Source: an uncultured Gammaproteobacteria bacterium (GTDB taxonomy: Bacteria; Pseudomonadota; Gammaproteobacteria; Nitrosococcales; Methylophagaceae). From it: 64,000 bases of DNA. Under the pieces are notes generated by a model. That model made no database searches. It saw nothing but the letters and a program-made list of their open reading frames with translations, and was not told the origin of the DNA. Numbering within the stretch: position 1 is the first letter of the stretch; every line of letters begins with the position of its first letter. The position numbers were made by a program, and so were the translations under genes. Positions 41,064-50,494 of the stretch are shown one piece after another. Location of the stretch: the NCBI GenBank assembly GCA_905479985.1, contig CAJQOM010000024.1, positions 1 to 64,000 of the forward strand, written 5' to 3'.

Positions 41064-44021
41064 ATGATGAAAAACAACATTTTAAATAACTCCCCTACCC
41101 GAACGGTATTATTTTTTGGCGTGGTATATATCGTCTTTGTTGTCATCATTACTTATTTAAACGTCGTCAACAAAAAGCAAACGCTATATCAACACATCGA
41201 TAAGCAACTCGAAGATGCAGCGATGACAACACAATTGCTACTCCCTTCAACACTGCACAACAAAGAGATGAAACAAAACGGACTCACCGAAAGACAGACG
41301 TTAAACAACATCAAAGCCTTATCTGACTTTACAGACCAACGAGACGTTAACTACATCTACACCCTCATCTTACGTGATGACAAGGTTTTATTCACGTCGT
41401 CCAGTGCAACACCAGAAGAAAGACAATCTGGTGAAAACCTAAGTTATTACTTCGACCACTATGACGACGTCGACCCACGTGTTCTTGATATTTTTAAAAG
41501 TAAAAAAAAGACTTTTCTTGAATATACTGATCAATGGGGCACATTCCGGAGTGTTTTCATTCCTTCAATTTCATCAGATGGCACATTTTATATTGCAGTT
41601 GCCGATCTTTCGATTTCACACATTCAAGCCTTACTAGACAAACAAATAGTTAATTCCATTTTTACCGCTTTTCTCTTTTTATTGTTTGCTTACCCCCTTT
41701 ACTACACCACCACACGCAAACTAAAAAAAGATGCGACACGGCTTAACAAAGAAGTACAACGTCAAACTTTGGCTATCAAAGATAGTCAAGAAAAATTAGT
41801 TGAAAATCAGCGGGTATTATTGGACTTAGCCAAAGAGAACTTTATTGACCAACCAACAGCATTGACCGAAATTGTCTCAGCGGCAGCAAGTCAACTAGAA
41901 GTCGCTCGCGTCAGTATCTGGCTTTTTAATACTGACAAAACACTCAGTATTTGCCAAGTGCAATACGCACAAGGGGAAATTAGCACTGACCATAATGCTA
42001 TTGAGACCAATGACTATCCTCGCTACTTTGACAAATTAAACGACGACGGCTTTATCTCTGCTGACGATGTCAACACCCATCCAGATACCAATGAGTTTTT
42101 AGATGGTTATACCGAAAACTTAGGCATCAGCTCAATGCTCGATACACCCATCTACTCAGAAGGTGATGTCATTGGCTTGAGTTGTTTTGAACATACCGGC
42201 CCGAAAAGACAGTGGAGCCGAGAAGACGAAGAGTTTGCACGATCCATTTCTGATCTCTGTTCCCAGGTGGTCATCAGTGAACAACGCAAAAAAGCAGAAA
42301 AATTACTTAACGTACAAGCACATTATGACGAACTAACCAAGCTGCCTAACCGTGTTCTATTTGCTGATCGGTTTTCCCAATCCATTGCGCATAGTAAACG
42401 TACCAATACCATGCTAGCAATCTGTTTCCTCGATCTCGATAATTTCAAACCTGTCAACGATACTTATGGCCACGATGTTGGCGATAAATACCTGATTGAA
42501 GTCGCTAAACGTTTAAAAGGCGCGATTAGGGAACAAGATACTGTGTCACGGCAAGGTGGTGACGAATTCACCCTTTTATTAGGCGATATTGACTCTAAAA
42601 CACAATGTGAGCAATTATTAAAGCGGATCAATACCACCTTGAGCCGAATCTACTTTATCAACGACGCCCCCCACAGAATAAGTGCTTCTATCGGTGCAAC
42701 CTTATACCCCAATGATGATATCGATTTAGACACATTAGTGCGCCATGCGGATCAGGCCATGTACCAAGCCAAATTAGCCGGTAAAAACCAACAAACCTTT
42801 TTCAACCCAGAAAATGATCAACAAATTGTCCACCGACAAACGCAATTACAAGAAATAAAACAGGCTTTAGCTAATAACGAATTTCAGCTTTATTACCAAC
42901 CTAAAGTTAATATGAGAACAGGTAATGTATTTGGTGCAGAAGCCTTAATACGATGGTTCCACCCTGAAAAAGGAATGATAGCACCCATCGATTTTTTACC
43001 CTTAATTGAAGGCAATGACTTAGAAATACAGCTTGGTGACTGGGTCATTAATAACGCCCTGCAACAATTAGCAAAATGGCATCAACAAGGTACCCCGCTT
43101 GAAGTCAGCGTCAATATCTCTTCTTACCACATACAAACCACTACTTTTTTTGACCAACTAAAAGAGGCGCTAGAACGTCACCCTACCGTTAAACCAAAAT
43201 GGTTACAGTTAGAAATCCTTGAAAGCAGTGCATTAGGTGATCTTAATACCATCAGTGACGTCATCGAGAGGTGCCAAACAAAGTTTGGCGTCAGTGTTGC
43301 GCTAGATGATTTTGGCACAGGCTACTCCTCGCTGCCCCATATGCGCGACCTATCGGCCGATGTAATTAAAATAGATCGCACTTTCGTCCGTGATCTACTA
43401 CTAGATCCAAACGATTACAGTATTATTGAAGGTATTATCGGCTTAGCAAATGCATTTAACCACCAAATCATCGCCGAAGGCGTTGAAACTGATGAACAAG
43501 GCTTAATGCTGCTCATCATGGGCTGTGATGAAGCACAAGGTTTCGGTATTTCCCGTCCATTGCCCGTTGATGAACTATCAGATTGGTTAGCAGCCTATAC
43601 CCCTAATCCCTATTGGTTATATTACGGACAAAAAAAATTGTCTACCAAACAGCAAAAACTCATCTTATTACAATTGACAACCAAGCACTGGTATACCAGC
43701 ACTTTATCCCTAATAGAAACAGTATTACCCGCAGAGTCAAAACTAGTTGAGTGCCATTTAAGTGTCTGGTTTAACCACCTTAAATACGAAAAATCGTTTC
43801 CCAAAAAGTGGTTACGTCAGCTTAAGCAACAGCACGATATTATGTTTGAATTAGCCAAAGAACTCATCGGCATCGAAGAGTCAGAAAATACAGCTATGGA
43901 ACAGACTAAGCTAAATAACTTTAAAGCCGCTTACCATATTCTACAATCGCAACTACAAGCCCAAACGACACAAGCGACGCATGACATCGTATCGTACATA
44001 GATCCTTCGCGAGTAGCCTAA
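41064..44021 (+). CDS. membrane-bound GAF-GGDEF-EAL protein with a CZB-like C-terminal domain
   Basis: A 985-residue cyclic-di-GMP protein. A membrane helix (about 13-34), a periplasmic sensor region (35-190), a second helix (193-216) and a coiled linker precede a GAF domain (about 258-412). The GGDEF domain carries the intact RQGGDEF at 496-502, so cyclase activity is likely; the EAL domain has E626-A627-L628 and DDFGTGYSSL, so phosphodiesterase activity is possible. The last 110 residues hold H875, C897 and H924 with the C-to-H spacing of 27 seen in the CZB zinc domain of E. coli DgcZ; the fourth ligand position is Phe928. Two opposing activities and two sensor inputs suggest a switch set by ligand and perhaps zinc. 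Confidence 0.87.
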   Translation: MMKNNILNNSPTRTVLFFGVVYIVFVVIITYLNVVNKKQTLYQHIDKQLEDAAMTTQLLLPSTLHNKEMKQNGLTERQTLNNIKALSDFTDQRDVNYIYTLILRDDKVLFTSSSATPEERQSGENLSYYFDHYDDVDPRVLDIFKSKKKTFLEYTDQWGTFRSVFIPSISSDGTFYIAVADLSISHIQALLDKQIVNSIFTAFLFLLFAYPLYYTTTRKLKKDATRLNKEVQRQTLAIKDSQEKLVENQRVLLDLAKENFIDQPTALTEIVSAAASQLEVARVSIWLFNTDKTLSICQVQYAQGEISTDHNAIETNDYPRYFDKLNDDGFISADDVNTHPDTNEFLDGYTENLGISSMLDTPIYSEGDVIGLSCFEHTGPKRQWSREDEEFARSISDLCSQVVISEQRKKAEKLLNVQAHYDELTKLPNRVLFADRFSQSIAHSKRTNTMLAICFLDLDNFKPVNDTYGHDVGDKYLIEVAKRLKGAIREQDTVSRQGGDEFTLLLGDIDSKTQCEQLLKRINTTLSRIYFINDAPHRISASIGATLYPNDDIDLDTLVRHADQAMYQAKLAGKNQQTFFNPENDQQIVHRQTQLQEIKQALANNEFQLYYQPKVNMRTGNVFGAEALIRWFHPEKGMIAPIDFLPLIEGNDLEIQLGDWVINNALQQLAKWHQQGTPLEVSVNISSYHIQTTTFFDQLKEALERHPTVKPKWLQLEILESSALGDLNTISDVIERCQTKFGVSVALDDFGTGYSSLPHMRDLSADVIKIDRTFVRDLLLDPNDYSIIEGIIGLANAFNHQIIAEGVETDEQGLMLLIMGCDEAQGFGISRPLPVDELSDWLAAYTPNPYWLYYGQKKLSTKQQKLILLQLTTKHWYTSTLSLIETVLPAESKLVECHLSVWFNHLKYEKSFPKKWLRQLKQQHDIMFELAKELIGIEESENTAMEQTKLNNFKAAYHILQSQLQAQTTQATHDIVSYIDPSRVA

Positions 44022-44150
44022 AGAAAAACACCTTCGCTTCATATTCAACTCACGATGTTTTAGAATCGTTAAAACAAGCCCATTTTGCTCGAAAACAGAA
44101 CCGTTGAATAAAACGCACCGTAGTAGCTGCTGCCACAAAAGGACACCCTC

Positions 44151-44525
44151 ATGGCCCAACATGAAAAGATCAATTACCTAGAATTTCCAGCCAAAAACAT
44201 CGTAATGACCAAGGCCTTTTTTGAAACTGTTTTCAATTGGACATTTGAAGATTTTGGCCCAGACTATACCGCTTTTTCTAATCAAGGCATTGATGGCGGC
44301 TTCTTCACATCAGAACAGGCTTCCACCAGTAGCAACGGTTCAGCCTTAACCGTCTTTTATAGTGATGATCTCATTGCCACCCAACAAAAAATAGAACACG
44401 CGGGCGGTGTGATTGTACAAGCCATCTTCGACTTCCCCGGTGGCAGCCGTTTTCATTTCACCGAGCCCAGTGGCAATGAGTTTGCTGTTTGGTCTGAAAA
44501 CCCGCATAACAGCACGAAGGAATAA
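44151..44525 (+). CDS. VOC-family (glyoxalase/bleomycin resistance-like) protein
   Basis: A 124-residue vicinal oxygen chelate protein with two beta-alpha-beta-beta-beta modules. The N-terminus YLEFPAKNIVMTKAFFETVFNWTFED and the C-terminal FPGGSRFHFTEPSGNEFAVWSE are typical of a family often annotated as glyoxalase-like. The first module lacks the usual His ligand in the first strand, so metal-dependent catalysis is doubtful. AAAGGA precedes the start. The next gene starts two bases after its stop, so the two are co-transcribed. Confidence 0.85.
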   Translation: MAQHEKINYLEFPAKNIVMTKAFFETVFNWTFEDFGPDYTAFSNQGIDGGFFTSEQASTSSNGSALTVFYSDDLIATQQKIEHAGGVIVQAIFDFPGGSRFHFTEPSGNEFAVWSENPHNSTKE

Positions 44526-44527
44526 CA

Positions 44528-44929
44528 ATGAAAACATCAAGCTTATTTGCTAACGCCCTATTCTTTGCAGCCATCCAAACTGCTCAAGCGAATGACGTTG
44601 AAATTTTAGCGACCGCCATCATTCACCAAAGCCAAGGTGAATATCTGATTAACGTCAAACTACAACACCAAGATACCGGCTGGGAACATTACGCAGATGA
44701 ATGGCGCATTGTCGATCAACACGGCCATGTTCTAGGATCCCGTGTACTCCTACACCCCCATGTAGATGAACAACCTTTTACCCGAGCACTCAGTAACGTC
44801 AAACTCGATGACAGCCATCAAGTCATCTATATCGAAGCACATGACAAACAACATGGTTGGGCAAAACAAAAATTGGAAATTGATTTAACCAAAATGCAAG
44901 GTGGCAGATTACTTGTCAAAAGCCAATAA
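44528..44929 (+). CDS. exported hypothetical protein
   Basis: A 133-residue protein with a signal peptide (MKTSSLFANALFFAAIQTAQA, cleavage near residue 21). The mature part looks like a small beta-rich domain with repeated His residues (HYADEWRIVDQHGHVLG, LLHPHVDEQPFTRAL) and could bind metal, but this is a guess. I do not recognise a named family. It begins two bases after the VOC gene, with AAGGA ahead, so the two form a unit. Confidence 0.7.
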   Translation: MKTSSLFANALFFAAIQTAQANDVEILATAIIHQSQGEYLINVKLQHQDTGWEHYADEWRIVDQHGHVLGSRVLLHPHVDEQPFTRALSNVKLDDSHQVIYIEAHDKQHGWAKQKLEIDLTKMQGGRLLVKSQ

Positions 44930-44970
44930 TCACATCACCCTCAGCTGATTAAACTCAGAGGCTTAGCCTA

Positions 44971-45567
44971 ATGAAAACCATCTTTCTTACCTTCACCGCC
45001 ACCCTCGCCGCACTATCTTTTGCTGCCACGCTTTTTCTAAACACCATTCTGGGCACCTTTGGTTTGGTCACAACTTCCGTCGACACCTTAAACAAGCTCA
45101 AATCATCACAGGTAGTGATGGATAAAATGAAAACCCGGCATCAGGCAAAGCGACTAACGGCAACCAAGAAGCTCGCCAAACGATCTAGCAGGAGAGTCGC
45201 GTCAGCTTCACTGGCTGCCGCCACCATTGGCACGGTAGCGGTCGCCATCACCATGACGGGGTTTGAGATACATGATTATTGTGAAGATCAAGCGTCATTA
45301 CAAATAGACAACAACATCTTGTACGGTACAACAGATGAATTCAATCTCGACGCCTGCCTTGAACAGGGTAAAGAGGAATCTAAACGGATTCTAACCGAAG
45401 TGAAGCAGTCCGCTAGCGAAAGTGTGAATAATGCCATCGATTCAGCAGCACAATATAGTAATGAACAATGGCTGGTGCTTGCAGAATCTAATGCCGATGC
45501 CGTCGAATCAACCAGCCAAACCATTGATGAACTTAAAGCACTGGTTAGACAGTGGTTGAAAAAATAG
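44971..45567 (+). CDS. hypothetical membrane protein with two hydrophobic segments
   Basis: A 198-residue protein with one hydrophobic segment at about 5-28 and another at 76-98, a Lys/Arg-rich stretch between them (about 37-73) and an acidic C-terminal half predicted helical. Two cysteines after the second helix (HDYCED and LDACLEQ) may pair, suggesting that this half is periplasmic. No family is recognised. GAGG precedes the start and a strong terminator follows. It is the third gene of a unit with the VOC and exported proteins. Confidence 0.65.
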   Translation: MKTIFLTFTATLAALSFAATLFLNTILGTFGLVTTSVDTLNKLKSSQVVMDKMKTRHQAKRLTATKKLAKRSSRRVASASLAAATIGTVAVAITMTGFEIHDYCEDQASLQIDNNILYGTTDEFNLDACLEQGKEESKRILTEVKQSASESVNNAIDSAAQYSNEQWLVLAESNADAVESTSQTIDELKALVRQWLKK

Positions 45568-45650
45568 CAACAAAGCAAGCCCACTTAATTGTCTATATAG
45601 GAACAACATGTAATAACAATATTGATAATAATTAAATAAGTTACACCCAC

Positions 45651-45694
45651 AAAAAAGCCCGTAGAAAAGTAACTTCTTCTACGGGCCTTTTTTT
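45651..45694. terminator. bidirectional terminator
   Basis: GCCCGTAGAA at 45657-45666 pairs perfectly with TTCTACGGGC at 45677-45686, with A and T runs on the outside. It serves the hypothetical gene on the plus strand and the MetX-like gene on the minus strand. Confidence 0.92.
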
Positions 45695-45706
45695 AACTTA
45701 AATCAA

Positions 45707-46759
45707 TTAAACTGAAACGGCTAATAAGCCCTTCAATTGACCATCAATAAAACCAAAGTCCTCTGGGAAAACACCAAACATTGCAAAGTGGCCCCATGTA
45801 CTTGGAATCGGCTTATGTTCACAATTTGGAATCATCGCTGAATCATCACGACATTCTAATTCTGTGAACATCATATCTTGCTCAAATGGCATATTGTGAA
45901 CCACCGCTTTAATACTGCCTAACGCTGCTGCTAAATTACCACCAGTGTTTTTTGACACGTCCGCATGTTGCCATTTATCTAACATAGAGACCAATGCATT
46001 AGGATCCATCGGTCTAAACCATGCTTTCCAGAAATCAACCAAGAATTGCTCAACTGATTCAAACCCGGCAACACGCCAATCTTCTTTCGCATAAAATTCG
46101 CGGCTCACACCAATCGAAGCAAACATAACGGCTAAATGACAAAGCCCTTTATCTAACTCCTCACAAGAAGAATAGTTACCGTCATTAAAGTTAGTTGCAG
46201 TACGTAAAGCACCCATTAAACTTTCCACCATCACTGTATTGTGATCAGAGGTCTTAGCTGTTCCACCAATTGGCGCGGCACGTTTAACCATATCTGGGTA
46301 GCGAACAGCCCACTCATAGGTTTGTTGCGCCCCCATTGACCAACCCAAGACTAAAGCGATTTCAGTAATGCCGAATTGCTCAGTTAACAAAGCATGCTGG
46401 GCACGAACATCATCACCAATCGATATTTGTGGAAAGTCACACATCGAAATCGAGGTATCGTCAGTATTATGAGCAGATGTTGATACACCATTACCAATTT
46501 GATTCGGGAAAATAATAAAGTACTTAGCGGGATCAAGCGCCTTACCTTCACCGACATAGGCTTCTAAACTTTTACTGGTACCCGAAAACATATGAGGAAA
46601 AAGAATGACATTGTCTTTAGCAGCATTCAATGTACCGTGGGTCGAATAAGCAATGCGACAGTTGGCAATTTTGCCACCATATTCAAGGTCAAAGTCTTTG
46701 ATATCAAAGAATTCGTAAGGCCCTTGATTTTCTTGTGAATAAAATTCATTCTTGATCAT
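45707..46759 (-). CDS. MetX-like alpha/beta hydrolase
   Basis: A 350-residue alpha/beta hydrolase of the homoserine O-acetyltransferase superfamily. The segments ILFPHMFSGTSKS, FIIFPNQIGNGVSTS, the nucleophile elbow GWSMGAQQTYEWAVRYPDMVKR and the catalytic histidine in STWGHFAMFG are clear. True MetX enzymes have GGSMGGMQ at the elbow, so this is probably a related esterase or acyltransferase rather than homoserine acetyltransferase. It is a single gene with its own good promoter and GGAGGG ahead of the ATG. Confidence 0.85.
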   Translation of the reverse strand: MIKNEFYSQENQGPYEFFDIKDFDLEYGGKIANCRIAYSTHGTLNAAKDNVILFPHMFSGTSKSLEAYVGEGKALDPAKYFIIFPNQIGNGVSTSAHNTDDTSISMCDFPQISIGDDVRAQHALLTEQFGITEIALVLGWSMGAQQTYEWAVRYPDMVKRAAPIGGTAKTSDHNTVMVESLMGALRTATNFNDGNYSSCEELDKGLCHLAVMFASIGVSREFYAKEDWRVAGFESVEQFLVDFWKAWFRPMDPNALVSMLDKWQHADVSKNTGGNLAAALGSIKAVVHNMPFEQDMMFTELECRDDSAMIPNCEHKPIPSTWGHFAMFGVFPEDFGFIDGQLKGLLAVSV

Positions 46760-46883
46760 ATCTACCCTCCATTAAAAATTTAAAGTTGAGACCGTCTCGT
46801 CGTTCGCATTTATTTGGTCATGTAACCTTGTAACTATATATTAAGGTCAACGCATCATGTTGCCTTGATGAATGACTGGGCCG

Positions 46884-46913
46884 ATAGTAGAACGAAGTTT
46901 CATTTCATGTCAA
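46884..46913 (-). promoter_or_regulatory. promoter of the MetX-like gene
   Basis: On the minus strand a perfect TTGACA (46908-46913) and TACTAT (46884-46889) are 18 bases apart. The leader to the start codon is about 115 bases and contains an inverted repeat GAGACCGTCTC near 46788-46798. Confidence 0.65.
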
Positions 46914-47058
46914 TGCGTAGTGATCCCAAGCAAATTTTCGCCATCTCCAATACCAACCAAACAGAATGCAATAATGTGTAATAGTGCAACAAAGAGAAAT
47001 AATAATATGTTAGTCTAAATTTCAGTTATCTCTAACCTCAAAATACGGAACAACAACA

Positions 47059-49410
47059 ATGTCCCGATGGTCATGGTACAAGCTTCTCACTGCCCTACTC
47101 TTCACCCTATATAGCTTATCTCTCCAAGCCGGTCAGACAGTTAATATTGCCGTCCTCTATGACGGACCAATCAAACGTGAAGTACTCAGCTTAGAACAAA
47201 TCAAGAAAGAAATAAACGACTTAAATAGCCGTGAATTTAACATCCGTTTCCCAGACAAATACACACGTCATGGCAATTGGAAAATGGATGATATTAGACA
47301 AAACTTAAACGCCTTATTGAATGATCCAAACGTCGACATTATTATTGCCAATGGTCTTCTATCGTCTCATCAAGCCGCGCTTATTGATAACTTAAAAAAA
47401 CCGGTTATTGCACCCGAAGTCGCCGATCGCATTCTACAAAACTTACCTTATGAAAATGGCGCCAGTGGCAAAAAAAATTACGTCTACATCAACGAAAACA
47501 AATTAGTCGGCGATGACTTACGCCGGTTCTCGCAACTCGTGGGCTTTAAACATTTATTAATTCCAGCTGATCATTTATTTCTAGAAGCCATACCTGAACT
47601 GCGGCTGACCACCCTAGAAATGCAAACTAAACTCGGCTTTAAAATCACCATGCTGCCAATTAATGACAATCTTATGGAAGTATTTGATGCCATGCCAGCA
47701 GGTATTGACGCCGCCTACATCCCGCCATTACAACGTTTCAGCATTGAGGGTTTTAAACAATTTAATCAAGGTTTTATCGAAAAACAAATTCCCACGTATT
47801 CCTTATTAGGTAGAGAAGAAGTCCAGATGGGCGTACTCGCAGCTTCAGGTGGTAGAGCATCCGATAATCAACGTTACACGCGACGCATTGCACTCTATGT
47901 CCAATCCATCTTATTAGGTGCCGACCCAGCCAAGCTCAAAGTCAATATGGAACAACCCCAAAAATTAGCCATCAATATGAAAACTGCCCAAGCCATCGGC
48001 TTTTCGCCAAGCTGGCCGTTTTTAGAAGAAGCAGATTTACTTTATCTCGAACAAACCAAATCACACACCACATCGATTACCCTTAACGACGCAATAGACC
48101 AAGCCATCAATAACAATTTAGGCCTACGTATAGCCCAAATTAATCCTGAATTATCTAAAGATAGTCTTGCATCCGCGCGTGCCGCCTTATTACCGCAACT
48201 CAATATCGGCCTAGGCACAACCCAACTCGATAGCGATACTGCACAATCAGGTCAAGTCGAACGCAGCAGTGATGCCAATTTAAATTTAAGCCAAAGCATT
48301 TATTCAGAGCGTTTATGGTCTAGTTATGACATTGCAGAGCTCAATTTACTATCCGAAGATATGGGGCTAAAAGCCAGCTTACTCGACACTATTAGCAGTA
48401 CCGCTAGCGCCTACTTAAACTTATTACAAACATTGGCATCCGAGAAAGTAAGACAATCTAATACCAAAGTCACCGAAACCAATTTAGAAGTCGCCCAAAA
48501 TCAGTTTAAATTGGGCAGTACTGACCGTTCCGCCGTTTTACGTTGGCAAAGTCAGTTAGCAACCGATAGACAAGATCTCTATCTAGCCACCGCCAGTCGA
48601 GAACAAGCCGAAACCAGCTTAAAACAGCAGCTCAATATCCCGCAATCGGACTCTATCTCCGTCACTGATGAAGGCATACGAAAGCTATTAGCCTTATTAA
48701 GTGAGCCCCGCTTTAAACGCTTTTTCGCTAACCCGAAGTTATTCAAAACATTCTCGGCGTTTGAAACGCAACGTGCTATCGAAAATGCCCCTGAGTTACA
48801 GCAGCTAGATTACGCCATCGATGCAAATGAACGCCAACTAAGCGCAGCAAAACGGTCTTATTACCTCCCGGATGTTGACCTGAATGCATCTGTAGGGCAA
48901 AACCTTAACCGTAGTGGCATCAACAGCAATAACAACAATCTCAACGACGACAACTGGTCCGTCACACTACAAGCAACTTTACCGCTATTCACTGGTGGAG
49001 AACGCAAATCTAACATCTCAAGTGCCCGCCACACCCTCACCCAAAACACCTACCAAAAACAAAACACCCAACAACAAATTGAAGTCCGGGTTACTAACGC
49101 ACTACAAAGTGCTGGCGGCAGTTATCCTGCAATCAGATTGTCTGCCAATGCCGAAGCCTCAGCGAAAGAAAATTTAAGCCTTGTCAGCCAGACCTATTCA
49201 CAAGGCACCATTTCAATTACTGAGCTAATCGATGCTCAAAACAATGCCCTACAAGCTCAGCTCAATGCCGTTAATGCACAATATCGTTTTATGCTCGACT
49301 GGATAGAAATCCAACGGTCGATTGCAAACTTCGATTTATTACTCACTCCCAATGGCTTTGATCACTGGTATGAATTATTAGATGCCTACTACCAACAGCG
49401 AAATAAATAA
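47059..49410 (+). CDS. TolC-family outer-membrane factor fused to an N-terminal ABC-type substrate-binding domain
   Basis: 783 residues, far longer than ordinary TolC proteins (about 450-500). A signal peptide (cleavage near LQA at 24) leads into a two-lobed periplasmic binding domain (about 27-340) of the ABC_sub_bind family, recognised by IAVLYDGP, DIIIANGLLSSHQAAL and the C-lobe ALYVQSILLGADPAKLKVN and INMKTAQAIGFS. The outer-membrane efflux domain (about 345-780) has both TolC repeats, each with its coiled-coil helices and an LNLSQSIYS or LPLFTGG strand. The binding domain would face the periplasm, next to the pump. It is co-transcribed with an adaptor and an RND pump. Confidence 0.88.
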   Translation: MSRWSWYKLLTALLFTLYSLSLQAGQTVNIAVLYDGPIKREVLSLEQIKKEINDLNSREFNIRFPDKYTRHGNWKMDDIRQNLNALLNDPNVDIIIANGLLSSHQAALIDNLKKPVIAPEVADRILQNLPYENGASGKKNYVYINENKLVGDDLRRFSQLVGFKHLLIPADHLFLEAIPELRLTTLEMQTKLGFKITMLPINDNLMEVFDAMPAGIDAAYIPPLQRFSIEGFKQFNQGFIEKQIPTYSLLGREEVQMGVLAASGGRASDNQRYTRRIALYVQSILLGADPAKLKVNMEQPQKLAINMKTAQAIGFSPSWPFLEEADLLYLEQTKSHTTSITLNDAIDQAINNNLGLRIAQINPELSKDSLASARAALLPQLNIGLGTTQLDSDTAQSGQVERSSDANLNLSQSIYSERLWSSYDIAELNLLSEDMGLKASLLDTISSTASAYLNLLQTLASEKVRQSNTKVTETNLEVAQNQFKLGSTDRSAVLRWQSQLATDRQDLYLATASREQAETSLKQQLNIPQSDSISVTDEGIRKLLALLSEPRFKRFFANPKLFKTFSAFETQRAIENAPELQQLDYAIDANERQLSAAKRSYYLPDVDLNASVGQNLNRSGINSNNNNLNDDNWSVTLQATLPLFTGGERKSNISSARHTLTQNTYQKQNTQQQIEVRVTNALQSAGGSYPAIRLSANAEASAKENLSLVSQTYSQGTISITELIDAQNNALQAQLNAVNAQYRFMLDWIEIQRSIANFDLLLTPNGFDHWYELLDAYYQQRNK

Positions 49411-49412
49411 TC

Positions 49413-50492
49413 ATGACTAATAAACTCATCTATCCACTACTCGCATTGCTATTAACCGCATGTAGCTCAGAAAGTGACCAAGCCCAAATAACAGAGAAAC
49501 CCATCCGCCCTGTTCGCTTTATCACCATCGAACAGCAACAAGATGGCAACACGCGGACATTCTCTGGCAGTGCCCAATCCAGTGAAGAATCCAAACTCAG
49601 CTTTCGTGTTGCCGGCACCATTAATAAAATTCATGTTGATATCGGTCAACCACTCAAAAAAGGCCAAGTCATCGCCGAACTTGATCCATCTCAATACCTC
49701 ATACAGGCACAACAATCGAGAGCTAACCTTGCCCAAGCCCGAGCGAACCAACGTAATGCCGAAGCCAATTTCGAACGCGTTAAAAACCTATATGAAACTA
49801 ACAGCACCTCGCGTAATGAACTTGACTCAGCACGGGCTAATGCTGAATCCACCCGAGCCCAGGCTAATGCTAACCGACAAGCATTAGATCTGTCGCTACT
49901 TAACGTCAATTACACCAAATTAAAAGCCACAACAGACTGCAACGTCGCCACCAAAGAAACAGAAATCAACGAATTTGTGAGTTCCGGCCAAACTGTGGTG
50001 AATGTCACTTGTGGTAAAGCAATAGAAGTGCAACTTGCCGTACCCGAAAGCAGCATCGCCTTAATTGAAGCTAATATGCCAGCGACGGTCAGCTTTAGTG
50101 CCTTACCTAACCAACACTTTGACGCCAAAGTATCAGAAGTCGGCATCGCATCTAATGGCGGAGCAACTTACCCTGTCACTGTGATCCTAGACCAGCAACC
50201 TAACAACTTACGCCCAGGTTTAGCAGCTGAAGTCAGCTTTAACTTTAAACAAAAAGGACAACATCTCGTTGTACCATCTGCTTCGGTGTCAGAAGATACG
50301 CAAGGCCGTTATGTATATACCTTACACCCGGCTGATAAGCCCGGTACCGCGATCATAAAACGGCAAGCCGTCACCATTGGCGAACTCACACCAAATGGCT
50401 TAGAAATCACTCAAGGCTTAAGCATCAACGATCGGGTTGTCACTGCCGGCGTCAATATTGTGCGTGATGGTTTAACGGTGCATGCAGAATAA
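49413..50492 (+). CDS. RND efflux periplasmic adaptor (membrane fusion lipoprotein)
   Basis: A 359-residue HlyD/AcrA-type adaptor. A lipoprotein signal with lipobox LTAC places Cys17 at the mature N-terminus, so it is anchored to the inner membrane. Lipoyl half-motifs (VDIGQPLKKGQVIAELDPS and TKETEINEFVSSGQTVV) flank a short alpha-helical hairpin (about 95-160); beta-barrel and membrane-proximal domains follow. It bridges the pump encoded next and the TolC-like channel encoded before. Gaps of two bases on both sides show tight coupling. Confidence 0.93.
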   Translation: MTNKLIYPLLALLLTACSSESDQAQITEKPIRPVRFITIEQQQDGNTRTFSGSAQSSEESKLSFRVAGTINKIHVDIGQPLKKGQVIAELDPSQYLIQAQQSRANLAQARANQRNAEANFERVKNLYETNSTSRNELDSARANAESTRAQANANRQALDLSLLNVNYTKLKATTDCNVATKETEINEFVSSGQTVVNVTCGKAIEVQLAVPESSIALIEANMPATVSFSALPNQHFDAKVSEVGIASNGGATYPVTVILDQQPNNLRPGLAAEVSFNFKQKGQHLVVPSASVSEDTQGRYVYTLHPADKPGTAIIKRQAVTIGELTPNGLEITQGLSINDRVVTAGVNIVRDGLTVHAE

Positions 50493-50494
50493 TC

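Noticed and set aside
45707-46759. Calling the gene metX
   Set aside because: The nucleophile elbow differs from true homoserine acetyltransferases and no methionine gene is near.
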